Assembly (NCBI RefSeq): GCF_004341165.1
Contig: NZ_SLZR01000001.1
Location: 124,001 to 188,000, forward strand
DNA from: Reinekea marinisedimentorum
GTDB taxonomy: Bacteria; Pseudomonadota; Gammaproteobacteria; Pseudomonadales; Natronospirillaceae
Length of the DNA: 64,000 nucleotides
Reading direction: 5' to 3'
How positions within the stretch are numbered: position 1 is the stretch's first letter; each line of letters begins with the position of its first letter. Below, one piece after another: positions 54,228-64,000 of this stretch. The position numbers and the translations under genes were made by a program. The notes under the pieces were generated by a model, which saw only the letters and a list, made by a program, of their open reading frames with translations, was not told the origin of the DNA and searched no databases.

Positions 54228-55322
54228 TTAAACACCCAGATCATTGACCAGCAATGCTTCAACCTGGCTACAACGACTGTTCAGTTGCTCTGCGCTTTCT
54301 GATGTCACGGTGAGGTGTGCAATCTTTCTTCCGGCGCGTTCGCTCTTGCCATAGTTGTGCAGATGAACTCCCGGGATAGCGAGGATTTTTTCGATGACCG
54401 GCAGCTTACCAATAATGTTGTACATGGCCACGTCACCACGCGTTTCTGTACTGCCCAAGGGTAAACCGGCAACCGCTCTGACGTGATTTTCAAACTGGCT
54501 GGTGGCACTGCCTTCAATTGTCCAGTGGCCTGAATTGTGGACCCGGGGCGCAATTTCATTAGCGATCAACTGATCGTCTTTCACAAAAAACTCAAACGCC
54601 AGTGTGCCAACATAGTTCAGTGAATCCATGACCTTTTTAACCACTGATTCAGCCTGGCTCTGTAAGCTGCTGTTCAGAATTGGTTGGCTTCGGTACAGAA
54701 TACCCTGACGATGCTCGTTGTGAATAAGCGGGTAAAATACACAGTCGCCGCTGGCGGAGCGTACCCCGATACAGGACACCTCGTATTCAAACTCAACAAA
54801 GCTTTCCATAATTAACGGCACAGAGCCCAAAAATGCAAACGCCCCTGCTGCATCCTGCGTGCTTCGTAAAACCTTCTGGCCTTTACCGTCATAACCCAGT
54901 GTGCGGGTTTTCAATACCGCCGGACAGCCGAGCCTTTCAACGGCTGCATCGAGCGTTTCCTGATCATCAATTTTTTCAAACGCCGGCGTATCGATACCCA
55001 GATCGCGGAACATGGATTTCTCAACCCAGCGATCCCTTGCAGTTGCCAGTGCATTCGCAGGCGGGTAAGCCGGTAAACTCTGAGACAGCTTTTCTACCGT
55101 TAAGGGCGGGACATTTTCAAATTCAAAAGTAACCGCACTAACACCTTCAGACAGCTGTTGGATTCCTTCTGCATCATCATAGGCTGCACAGATCAACTGA
55201 CCCGCAGCAGCGGCACAGGATTGCGCAGACGGATCTAAAAACTTTGTTTCAATACCCAGCGGCAAGGCCGCCTGTGCCAACATGCGGCCTAACTGACCGC
55301 CCCCTACGACTCCGAGCTTCAT
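54228..55322 (-). CDS. purK: 5-(carboxyamino)imidazole ribonucleotide synthase
   Basis: PurK carboxylates AIR with ATP and bicarbonate in purine synthesis. The 364-residue ATP-grasp protein (E. coli 355) begins [16 protein letters not shown], has [15 protein letters not shown] in the ATP-grasp fold and ends in ARKIAHLTV-type residues of the family. Its ATG overlaps the stop of purE by four bases, so the pair is translationally coupled. Confidence 0.96.
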   Translation of the reverse strand: MKLGVVGGGQLGRMLAQAALPLGIETKFLDPSAQSCAAAAGQLICAAYDDAEGIQQLSEGVSAVTFEFENVPPLTVEKLSQSLPAYPPANALATARDRWVEKSMFRDLGIDTPAFEKIDDQETLDAAVERLGCPAVLKTRTLGYDGKGQKVLRSTQDAAGAFAFLGSVPLIMESFVEFEYEVSCIGVRSASGDCVFYPLIHNEHRQGILYRSQPILNSSLQSQAESVVKKVMDSLNYVGTLAFEFFVKDDQLIANEIAPRVHNSGHWTIEGSATSQFENHVRAVAGLPLGSTETRGDVAMYNIIGKLPVIEKILAIPGVHLHNYGKSERAGRKIAHLTVTSESAEQLNSRCSQVEALLVNDLGV

Positions 55323-55828
55323 AGCGTTTTACCTGGAATCGGGTTAGACAGAACCTTTTCCGTCTGCTCTGCCCGGAAGGCCTTGAGTGCGGCTTTGGTT
55401 TTCTCGCATTTATTCGACAGAATGCTCGCAGCCAATAGCGCGGCATTGATCGAGCCGGCCTTACCAATCGCCAATGTTCCGGTAGGAATACCAGCCGGCA
55501 TCTGAACAATACTGAGCAGTGAATCGACACCGCTGAGCATGCTGCTTTGCACCGGCACACCCAAGACTGGCAGATGCGTTTTAGCCGCGCACATACCCGG
55601 TAAGTGAGCAGCGCCGCCAGCACCAGCAATAATTACTTCGATGCCCCGCTGTTCAGCGGTTTCAGCATATTCAAAAAGTAAGTCGGGTGTACGATGAGCA
55701 GAAACGACTTTACACTCATGCTCAATTCCTAATTTCTGCAGTGTTTCGGAAGCATGGCTCATGGTGGACCAATCCGATTGTGAACCCATTATTATTCCAA
55801 CGCGGATAGGTGCTTCTGTAGTCGACAC
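55319..55828 (-). CDS. purE: N5-carboxyaminoimidazole ribonucleotide mutase
   Basis: PurE rearranges N5-CAIR to CAIR, the step after PurK. I chose the GTG at 55828: it has AAGGA seven bases upstream and gives 169 residues, the length of E. coli PurE; a TTG at 55849 would extend it by seven codons and run into yheV. Signature motifs are [34 protein letters not shown] and [11 protein letters not shown]. Confidence 0.96.
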   Translation of the reverse strand: MSTTEAPIRVGIIMGSQSDWSTMSHASETLQKLGIEHECKVVSAHRTPDLLFEYAETAEQRGIEVIIAGAGGAAHLPGMCAAKTHLPVLGVPVQSSMLSGVDSLLSIVQMPAGIPTGTLAIGKAGSINAALLAASILSNKCEKTKAALKAFRAEQTEKVLSNPIPGKTL

Positions 55829-55841
55829 GATGTATTCCTTC

Positions 55842-56072
55842 TTACTCAATAATTTTTACGATCTGCACCGGTGCTTCATCTTCACTCTTCTGAGGTGAAA
55901 CACGGGTATCTAATTCTTTCGGTGAATTGACCTGGGTACTGATTCGGTCAGTAAAGCCACACGCCACACATTCACGGATCAGGGCTTTTTCTTCTTCGTT
56001 GTTCACAGCAACGATGGTATCGAGAGCACCGCATTTAGGGCAGGTGACTCCGGCAATAAAACGCTTTTTCAT
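55842..56072 (-). CDS. yheV: YheV-family zinc-ribbon protein
   Basis: This 76-residue small protein has two cysteine pairs (CPKC and CVAC) that should bind zinc, and the family sequence [20 protein letters not shown]. The C-terminal third is acidic and probably disordered. Its function is unknown. It ends 13 bases before purE on the same strand, so the three genes may form one operon. Confidence 0.85.
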   Translation of the reverse strand: MKKRFIAGVTCPKCGALDTIVAVNNEEEKALIRECVACGFTDRISTQVNSPKELDTRVSPQKSEDEAPVQIVKIIE

Positions 56073-56155
56073 AGGCAGCTCCCGATAACAGGCCTGTAAT
56101 TATAACTGCGGCTGGCAGCAACGTCATTGAACATAAACTGACCAATCGTTCAGAT

Positions 56156-56767
56156 CTAGTCGATCGTTTCGGTCAGCTGACCGTTCAGCCATTCACTTAA
56201 CTCATTCACACCTTCTCTTTTCAGCGAGCTGTACAGCTGAGCACTAAGCCAGGGGGCACGAGAGCGCAGTTCATTATTGATTTTGAGGTAGGTATTCTTA
56301 GCCGGGCCTTTCTTCAGCTTGTCTGACTTCGTCAACAGAATGCGCATTGGCATTTCAGTTTGCACGGCCCACTCCACCATTCTCTGGTCGAACTCGGTCA
56401 TCGGATGACGGATGTCCATAACCAGAACGACCCCCCTCAAGCTGACCCGCTCTGCCAGGTATTCTCCGATGTTTTCTTCCCAGTCTTCTTTCATGGTCCG
56501 GTTTACTTTCGCAAAGCCGTAACCGGGTAGGTCGACCAGTCGATAATCGCCGCCACTGAGAGAGAAAAAGTTTAACAGCTGGGTTCGGCCCGGGGTTTTT
56601 GATGTTCGGGCCAGCTTAGAGTTGCGGGTCAGGGTGTTCATAGACGAACTTTTACCCGCATTGGAACGGCCAGCAAAAGCAACTTCTGCCCCGGTATCTG
56701 ATGGGCATTGAGAGTACTTTTGTGCACTGGTGAGAAATTCCGCAGAATCGTATTTTATCGTTTGCAT
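56156..56767 (-). CDS. engB: Ribosome biogenesis GTPase EngB (YihA/YsxC)
   Basis: EngB helps assemble the 50S ribosomal subunit. The 203-residue GTPase (E. coli 210) shows G1 [10 protein letters not shown]2/G3 with [11 protein letters not shown] and [10 protein letters not shown], and G4 LTKSDKL. G5 is less clear. No Shine-Dalgarno sequence is obvious before the ATG at 56767. In Pseudomonas the gene lies beside cytochrome c4, as here, though the downstream neighbours here are purine genes. Confidence 0.95.
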   Translation of the reverse strand: MQTIKYDSAEFLTSAQKYSQCPSDTGAEVAFAGRSNAGKSSSMNTLTRNSKLARTSKTPGRTQLLNFFSLSGGDYRLVDLPGYGFAKVNRTMKEDWEENIGEYLAERVSLRGVVLVMDIRHPMTEFDQRMVEWAVQTEMPMRILLTKSDKLKKGPAKNTYLKINNELRSRAPWLSAQLYSSLKREGVNELSEWLNGQLTETID

Positions 56768-57073
56768 TGCTTATATATGACTTAAGTAAAGGTTGTCGGC
56801 TATTGTAGCTTTTTCATGCAAACATTTCTGGAAATTGCAGACTGGCCCTCAGTCACAACACTGCGATCAGCAACAAAGAAGACGTTTTAACCCGGCTTAC
56901 ACAACGCAACCACGGGTTATAGCCTATTTTCTGTAACCCTCTCGTTCTAAGGTCTTACATCATTGGCTGGGCAATTTCTTCTATAAAATGCTGCTACTCT
57001 ATATACTACGAGCTTTTCGGGCGAACCAAGATTATGCCCTTCAGGACTATAAAACTAATAAACAGGTACAAGC
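56768..57073. other. Intergenic region engB / cytochrome c4
   Basis: These 306 bases between divergent genes contain no supported gene. TATACT at 57002-57007 and TATAAA at 56982-56987 are possible -10 boxes for the cytochrome gene, but neither has a good -35 partner. AACCCG / CGGGTT at about 56889-56918 forms a weak dyad without a T run. Spot 42- or ErsA-like RNAs occur near engB in other species; I could not find a convincing one here. Confidence 0.4.
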
Positions 57074-57706
57074 ATGAAGAAACTGATCGCAAGCATCTTG
57101 GTAATGGGTAGCTTCATCGGTCTGGCAAATGCTGCTGGCAATGCCGAGTCCGGACAACCCTTAACTGCCATTTGTTCAGCCTGTCACGGCGTCGATGGAA
57201 ACAGTTTAACGGGAACTTTTCCTAAGCTGGCCGGTCAAGGAAGTAGCTATTTAGTTAAGCAGATGCAGGACATTAAAAGCGGTGATCGCGTCATCCTGGA
57301 GATGACCGGAATGCTGGACGCTTTTTCTGACCAACAGATTGAAGATATTGCAGCCTATTATTCTTCCCAGGCAGTACTGGTCGGTGAAGCCGATCCGGAA
57401 TTGGTTCAGCTGGGTGAAGCTCTCTACAAAGCTGGTAACGCTAAAACCGGTGTACCTGCTTGTATTGGATGTCATGCACCGGACGGCAGTGGTTTAAGTC
57501 TGGCAACCTTCCCGGCATTGGGCGGTCAGCATGCAGACTATATCGAGAGCCAGTTAGTGAAGTTCCAGAAGGGTTACCGGGCGGATCAACCTTCTACCGA
57601 GGCCCGCATGAATGATGGCGATGCACAGATCATGCGATCAATTGCTTTCAATCTGAAAGATTTTGAGATCGAAGCACTGGCAAGCTATATCCAGGGGCTC
57701 CACTAG
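57074..57706 (+). CDS. Dihaem cytochrome c4
   Basis: This periplasmic electron carrier has a signal peptide (about residues 1-20, ending GLANAA) and two c-type haem sites, CSACH and CIGCH, in two similar halves of a 210-residue protein. Each half has a Met in the expected ligand region (for example MLDAFSDQQIEDIAAYY). Cytochrome c4 donates electrons to cbb3- or aa3-type oxidases. AGGTACAAGC precedes the ATG. It is followed by a terminator and then dsbA. Confidence 0.96.
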   Translation: MKKLIASILVMGSFIGLANAAGNAESGQPLTAICSACHGVDGNSLTGTFPKLAGQGSSYLVKQMQDIKSGDRVILEMTGMLDAFSDQQIEDIAAYYSSQAVLVGEADPELVQLGEALYKAGNAKTGVPACIGCHAPDGSGLSLATFPALGGQHADYIESQLVKFQKGYRADQPSTEARMNDGDAQIMRSIAFNLKDFEIEALASYIQGLH

Positions 57707-57747
57707 AATCTGATTCAGTGCCTGTTAATCTGCAGTAAATATAATGA

Positions 57748-57783
57748 AAAGCGGTAAGGGATGATCCCTAGCCGCTTTTTTTA
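57748..57783 (+). terminator. Terminator after cytochrome c4 gene
   Basis: AAAGCGG / CCGCTTT outer stem with inner AGGGAT / ATCCCT, followed by seven T. Confidence 0.9.
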
Positions 57784-57837
57784 GCGCCAAGGTTAAGGCA
57801 ACATTTTTTGTCATTCGATTTAGAGGAAAATATCCCG

Positions 57838-58479
57838 ATGTTTAAACGGTTTTTTGTAATTACGCTTTTAATTACAGCAGCTTCACTGATTCATGCCGAA
57901 GACTCCGCAAGGTATGTTGATGGTAAGCACTACACAACCCTGTCAACGCCTCTTAAGACCTCCTATCGTGGAGAGGAAATTGGCGAAATTATGGAATTTT
58001 TCTCATACAGCTGTATCCACTGCGCCCGTTTGGAGGCAAGCATTCCGGCTTTTCTTGAGCAAAAACCGGACAATATCCGCTTCACACAAGTACCCGTAGT
58101 ATTTAACGAATACCAGAAGCCGGAAGTAAGGGCTTACTACGTCGTTGAGCTTCTGGGCTTGGGCGAAACAGCGCATATTCAGATTTTTAACGAGATTAAT
58201 GTCAACCGTAACCGCATGAATACTGACGCTAAGTTTGCTGACTTTTTCACCCGCTTTGGCATCTCCAAAGAGGAATACATGAAGCAGGCTTATTCATTTG
58301 CCGTAAATGCCAAAATGAACCAGTCCATCATCCTGACCCGCGATAGCCAAATAACCGGTACGCCGTCTGTGGTTGCCAATGGTAAATACCGTATTGACTC
58401 CGGTGCTGTCGGTTCCAATGAAATGGCGCTGTATGCGGCTCAATGGGTTATTCAAAACGAGGCTGCTACGGCAGAGTAA
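57838..58479 (+). CDS. dsbA: Thiol:disulfide oxidoreductase DsbA
   Basis: DsbA introduces disulfides into periplasmic proteins. The 213-residue precursor has a signal peptide (about residues 1-20, ending IHA), then a thioredoxin domain with active site CIHC (Cys59 to Cys62) in FFSYSCIHCARLE and the cis-Pro loop TGTPSVVANG. The ATG at 57838 starts the signal peptide; an in-frame ATG at 57808 would add 10 charged residues and is less likely. DsbB is not in view. Confidence 0.93.
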   Translation: MFKRFFVITLLITAASLIHAEDSARYVDGKHYTTLSTPLKTSYRGEEIGEIMEFFSYSCIHCARLEASIPAFLEQKPDNIRFTQVPVVFNEYQKPEVRAYYVVELLGLGETAHIQIFNEINVNRNRMNTDAKFADFFTRFGISKEEYMKQAYSFAVNAKMNQSIILTRDSQITGTPSVVANGKYRIDSGAVGSNEMALYAAQWVIQNEAATAE

Positions 58480-58580
58480 CCTTACTCTCCCCTGCATTAT
58501 TCTTCACGGGTTCCCTCCATATAACGGCAGGGAACCTGCTAAACTGACAGTCGGATTCACAACTTTTCAGAAGTTACGTT

Positions 58581-59399
58581 ATGCGATTATCAGGCTTTCA
58601 AAACAAACAGTCTGCCATTCATCTTGAGCCTTGGCACAACTTCATGCGTGAAAGTGAGTATGAAAGCAGTCACACGCTAAGGCTGCTCTCTTACAATATC
58701 CAGGTTGGAATTCATACCAGGAAGTTTCACGACTATGTGCTTAACGCCTGGCAGCATGTCTGGCCCAGCCATAAGCGCGAACACAACCTCGAACAGATCG
58801 CTGAGCTTATCCGTCACTTTGACCTTATTGCCCTGCAGGAAGTCGATGGTGGTAGCTTCAGAACCAAGTATGTAAACCAGATTCATTACCTCGCCAAGGC
58901 TGCGAATAAAGAGTACTGGCACCAGCAGTTAAACCGTAACCTGGGCCGTTTCGCTCAGCACAGCAACGCCATAATTGGCAATGTTAAGCCGATTAATGTC
59001 GATAACCACGCGCTTCCCGGGTTGAAGGGCCGTGGTGCCATAGCCTACGAAATTCAGTCTAAATCTGAGCCCGTTTTAGTCGTGGTTGCGCATCTGGCGC
59101 TGGGTAAGAAGACTCAGGATCAACAGCTGAAGTTCATCCATGACCTGATCAAACCATACGATAACGTTATTGTGATGGGTGATATGAATACCGACGTAAA
59201 CCGGATTCTCAATCATACAGCTTTAAAAGACTGCAACTTAAAGGCCGCCCACAGCCATGCCACCTATCCAAGCTGGCAACCAACCAAATGCTTCGACCAG
59301 ATTTTGCTGAGTAAGCATATCTCTGTGACTAAGATGGGAGTTCTGGACTTCAGGCTTTCTGACCACCTGCCCGTTGCACTGGAAATTGACCTGCCCTGA
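58581..59399 (+). CDS. Endonuclease/exonuclease/phosphatase family protein
   Basis: The 272-residue protein has the EEP fold: LLSYNIQVGIHT near the start, IALQEVDGG with the metal-binding Glu, VMGDMNTDVN and the final SDHLPVALEI with catalytic His. Members cleave DNA, sugar phosphates or phospholipids. There is no signal peptide, so it is cytoplasmic. The neighbourhood dsbA, EEP, GGDEF is one I recall from Pseudomonas. Confidence 0.9.
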   Translation: MRLSGFQNKQSAIHLEPWHNFMRESEYESSHTLRLLSYNIQVGIHTRKFHDYVLNAWQHVWPSHKREHNLEQIAELIRHFDLIALQEVDGGSFRTKYVNQIHYLAKAANKEYWHQQLNRNLGRFAQHSNAIIGNVKPINVDNHALPGLKGRGAIAYEIQSKSEPVLVVVAHLALGKKTQDQQLKFIHDLIKPYDNVIVMGDMNTDVNRILNHTALKDCNLKAAHSHATYPSWQPTKCFDQILLSKHISVTKMGVLDFRLSDHLPVALEIDLP

Positions 59400-59481
59400 C
59401 GCGGCTCAGCCTCTCTATTAATCAGAACTGCTTCGACTATACTTTCTTGAAGCTAATAATAATTCGATGAAGGAAACAATA

Positions 59482-60906
59482 ATGTCCAATGAGCAGCAGC
59501 CATTGATTCGCGGTGCTCAGAGCTTAAGCCTGATGTTAACCGGCTATGATCGCGATATGGATGCCAAGCTTTCAGAGCTGCGCAAGACGCTTAAAGACAA
59601 CGCTTTTAATCAGCAACGCTTTAATGAAGTTCTGCAAGAAGTCGAAACTGCATACGACAATATTGAAGAGTTAAAAAGCAAGGGCATAAAAACCTTCAGA
59701 GACACCCTGGATTCAATTCTCGATAAAAGCAACCGTGAGATTATTTCTCCGCTGCAGACTGAAAACCCCACCATCACCGATCTGTTAAGCGTTGCGGAGC
59801 CGTTGTTCAAAGAGCTCACCATCCTGGATGCCGCTGAACCCGACGGGGTAAGCGAGACAACCGATTTAGATGAGCTTCGGCTCAGGCTTACCAAGCAATT
59901 AAAGACCGTTTTGAAGACCTTATCGGCTATGAACATAGAAGATCAATCCTGTGAAAAGCTGATCAGTCAGCTTAAACAGATGCCTAGCTGGAAGGATCTG
60001 GATGTTATTACCGATGAAACGCTTTACTTAGTCCAGAGCCGATTAACCGAAGAAAAGAAGCAGTTTGAAGGCTATCTGGCTAAGGTAAACGCCAAGCTCA
60101 GCCATATCACCCAGATAGTAGAAACCGACTCTAATACACTGGTCGATTTAAAAGCATTAAACCAACAGTTCAATGAAAGTATCCATGATCAAATGCGGGA
60201 AGCGCGGCAGAAGATTGATGAAAAGTGCTCCGTTACTACATTGAAAGAGGAACTGCTGCAGTCTCTCGATAACATCGCGGACAGGCTTAAAGACTATCAG
60301 ACCAATTACGAGTCAAAGCTCAATGATCTACAGCAAAGTAAAGAACAGATGAACATTCAGGTTCAGCAGCTGGAAAAAGAAAACCTGAACTTAATTTCTG
60401 AACTGAACAAAGAACGCAAGCTGAGCATGATAGATACCCTAACCCAGCTGCCCAACAGACAGGGCTTTAACACCAGGCTGGCAGAAGAGCTCTCAAGAGC
60501 TGACAGATACGGTTACACCACGAGCCTCGCCGTTATCGATATCGACTACTTCAAACGTATTAATGATCAGTACGGACACCTGGTGGGCGACAAGGTGCTG
60601 AAAATGATCGGTAAGGAAATGCGCCGCGTCTGCCGCGAATCCGATTATCTGGCCCGTTACGGCGGTGAAGAGTTCATACTGCTGCTTCCACAAAGCAACC
60701 TGGACGAAGCTTTTACAGCGGTGGAGAAGATTCGCGAGCACATTGAGAACTGCCCTTTTCATTTTCAGAATACACCGGTATCCATTACGGTCTCTGGTGG
60801 TGTCGCTGAGAGGCAGGCCTCAGAGCCTGTTGAAAAATGGATCAACCGGGCTGACACCAGTCTTTATGCCAGCAAAGGCAATGGCCGTAACCAAATTACG
60901 GCCTGA
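59482..60906 (+). CDS. Diguanylate cyclase (GGDEF), DgcH-like
   Basis: This 474-residue soluble protein has an N-terminal helical, coiled-coil-rich sensor part (about 300 residues) followed by a complete GGDEF domain: VIDIDYFKRINDQYGHLVGD with both metal-binding Asp, RYGGEEF and the inhibitory RESD. It should be active and product-inhibited. The ATG at 59482 has AAGGA upstream; an in-frame ATG at 59467 is possible. Context (dsbA, EEP, GGDEF) resembles Pseudomonas, where the homologue is DgcH. Confidence 0.93.
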   Translation: MSNEQQPLIRGAQSLSLMLTGYDRDMDAKLSELRKTLKDNAFNQQRFNEVLQEVETAYDNIEELKSKGIKTFRDTLDSILDKSNREIISPLQTENPTITDLLSVAEPLFKELTILDAAEPDGVSETTDLDELRLRLTKQLKTVLKTLSAMNIEDQSCEKLISQLKQMPSWKDLDVITDETLYLVQSRLTEEKKQFEGYLAKVNAKLSHITQIVETDSNTLVDLKALNQQFNESIHDQMREARQKIDEKCSVTTLKEELLQSLDNIADRLKDYQTNYESKLNDLQQSKEQMNIQVQQLEKENLNLISELNKERKLSMIDTLTQLPNRQGFNTRLAEELSRADRYGYTTSLAVIDIDYFKRINDQYGHLVGDKVLKMIGKEMRRVCRESDYLARYGGEEFILLLPQSNLDEAFTAVEKIREHIENCPFHFQNTPVSITVSGGVAERQASEPVEKWINRADTSLYASKGNGRNQITA

Positions 60907-60933
60907 TAGCTTTTTGGAGTCATTCGCCTGCTT

Positions 60934-61233
60934 ATGCTCAAAGCTGATCAACAAGCCATCTTCTATCACACCCTCGCCTCTATTCCCGCTGGGCGCTATA
61001 CCACCTATGGCGCGCTCGCTAAGCTCTGCCAGGTCCATGTAAGACAAATTTTGGCCTGGCTGAAGAAACTTCCGGACGATACGGATTTGCCCTGGCACCG
61101 GGTTATCAACAGCCAACACAAAATATCTAGTCACCCAAACTGCCATTTGCAGTATGAGCTGTTAAAGGACGAGGGACTGATTCCGGACCAGAGAAGTAAG
61201 TACGCCAAAGATTGGCTTTGGCCTTCGCACTAG
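60934..61233 (+). CDS. Alkyltransferase-like protein (ATL)
   Basis: This 99-residue protein is related to the C-terminal domain of O6-methylguanine methyltransferase but has Trp in place of the catalytic Cys: PWHRVINSQ instead of PCHRVI. Such proteins bind O6-alkylguanine in DNA and flag it for nucleotide excision repair. IPAGRYTTYGALAKLC is also typical. The nearest GGAG is 14 bases upstream, so the start is slightly uncertain. Confidence 0.9.
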   Translation: MLKADQQAIFYHTLASIPAGRYTTYGALAKLCQVHVRQILAWLKKLPDDTDLPWHRVINSQHKISSHPNCHLQYELLKDEGLIPDQRSKYAKDWLWPSH

Positions 61234-61279
61234 TATACTTTTGCTTTTCTGAATCCACTCTAGAACCTACCTACCATTC

Positions 61280-61777
61280 ATGACTATAGAAATCCGGCAC
61301 CTTGAAACTCAGGATGAGAGCAGCATTGTCTCCATCCTAAACCACTACATCGAAAATACCGCCATCACCTTCGATACCGAGCTTTACAGTGTCGAAACAA
61401 GAAAGCCCTGGTTTAATCAATTTAAAAAGACCGGCAGACATCAGTGTCTGGTCGCTGTTTTTGATGGTCAGGTTGTCGGTTACGCCAACAGTGCACCCTT
61501 TCGCCCTAAGCGAGCGTACGACACCTCCATAGAGGTCAGCATCTACCTGAAGAATGATCTTGCCCGTAAAGGCGTTGGCTCTATGCTTTATACCGAGCTT
61601 TTTAACCGGCTCGAAGGTGAAGATGTTCACCGCGCTCATGCTCTGATTACTTTGCCGAACGAAAAGTCGATCAACCTACACAAAAAGTTTGGTTTTGAGG
61701 AAGTCGGTGCCTTGAGCGAGGCTGGAAGAAAATTCGAGAGATACCATACGGTGTATCTGATGGAAAAAAGGCTCTGA
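61280..61777 (+). CDS. GNAT acetyltransferase (Pat/MnaT-like)
   Basis: The 165-residue protein has the GNAT fold with acetyl-CoA loop LARKGVGSML, the opening IEIRHLETQDESSIVSILNHY of the phosphinothricin/methionine-sulfone acetyltransferase branch, and the C-terminal LHKKFGFEEVG. Relatives acetylate methionine derivatives or phosphinothricin. The stop codon is part of the terminator stem that carries a parS-like site. Confidence 0.9.
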   Translation: MTIEIRHLETQDESSIVSILNHYIENTAITFDTELYSVETRKPWFNQFKKTGRHQCLVAVFDGQVVGYANSAPFRPKRAYDTSIEVSIYLKNDLARKGVGSMLYTELFNRLEGEDVHRAHALITLPNEKSINLHKKFGFEEVGALSEAGRKFERYHTVYLMEKRL

Positions 61778-61806
61778 ATGTTCCACGTGAAACAATCAGA
61801 GCCTTT
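61767..61806 (+). terminator. Terminator with a parS-like loop
   Basis: An 11-bp stem (AAAGGCTCTGA, 61767-61777, with TCAGAGCCTTT, 61796-61806) encloses an 18-base loop that is a 16-mer parS-like site flanked by A on both sides. The stem includes the stop codon of the acetyltransferase gene. The T run on the plus strand is short (CTTTC); on the minus strand six T follow. Confidence 0.75.
61779..61794. promoter_or_regulatory. parS-like ParB-binding site
   Basis: TGTTCCACGTGAAACA fits the parS consensus TGTTNCACGTGAAACA at every fixed position. It is an inverted repeat broken only at the central C-A pair. Location near gyrB, in a likely origin-proximal region, fits chromosomal parS. ParB binding is inferred. 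Confidence 0.85.
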
Positions 61807-61843
61807 CAGGGATTTTTAAGCTTAGCTGAGCGAAACAGCCGAC

Positions 61844-64000
<2,157 letters not shown>

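Noticed and set aside
56768-57073. Spot 42- or ErsA-like small RNA upstream of engB.
   Set aside because: No convincing promoter plus terminator pair or known RNA motif could be seen in the gap.

Overview
The window looks like the chromosome of a free-living, probably marine gammaproteobacterium of the Pseudomonadales/Oceanospirillales breadth. This is inferred from the protein families and from several gene neighbourhoods that I remember from Pseudomonas: tkt / ArsR-type regulator / metK; algQ near an algP-like histone gene; gshA next to tex; engB / cytochrome c4 / dsbA / endonuclease-like / GGDEF. The right edge runs into gyrB, and a parS-like site lies just beside it, so this end is probably close to oriC. 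I saw no rRNA, tRNA, CRISPR array, prophage or intact insertion sequence.

Layout. 1-5438: a BMP-type (nucleoside-like) ABC transporter on the minus strand, with a second orphan BMP protein and a small zinc-ribbon protein. 5597-12749: transketolase, then on the other strand the S-adenosylmethionine cycle cluster (SahR-type ArsR regulator, metK, ahcY, metF), headed by a perfect 28-bp palindrome. A four-helix-bundle gene flanked by arrays of a 7-bp repeat sits between metK and ahcY, and a gene-less hairpin of the same repeat sits between ahcY and metF. 12756-20265: argC, a MITE-like inverted repeat, rsmE, an antiporter, a methyltransferase, tatD, an aminotransferase and an AraC-GyrI regulator. 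20348-24396: glpX, epd, a HAD hydrolase, an isochorismatase-like hydrolase and an FMN reductase. 24517-29927: an NMT1-GGDEF fusion with a damaged cyclase core, two unknown genes, pspCBA, a sigma-54 promoter and divergent pspF.

30386-38192: P-II, a ClpP paralogue, an ABC-F ATPase, an AlgP-like lysine/alanine-rich protein, an orphan ParA, a WD40 lipoprotein, AlgQ/Rsd, a FliL-like protein and an RMF-like protein. 38359-43104: gshA, tex and a histidine phosphatase. 43181-50281: a lone prepilin, an HD-GYP protein, an HU-like protein, an Lrp regulator, an OmpA lipoprotein, a DMT transporter and a TPR-GAF-GGDEF protein. 50444-56767: dtd-pip, a SCO1 homologue, a MATE transporter, purK-purE-yheV and engB. 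57074-64000: cytochrome c4, dsbA, an endonuclease/exonuclease/phosphatase protein, a GGDEF protein, an alkyltransferase-like protein, an acetyltransferase whose terminator loop holds the parS-like site, and the 5'-truncated gyrB.

The coherent functional units are the SAM cycle (MetK makes SAM, AhcY removes SAH, MetF supplies methyl-THF), the phage-shock envelope-stress module, and the PurE/PurK purine step. Three GGDEF proteins plus one HD-GYP protein suggest active c-di-GMP signalling. Most of the window is ordinary core genome. The parts most worth attention are the heptamer-repeat element in the SAM operon, the parS-like site inside a terminator hairpin, the damaged GGDEF domain, the large inverted repeat after argC, and the orphan ParA with its WD40 lipoprotein neighbour.
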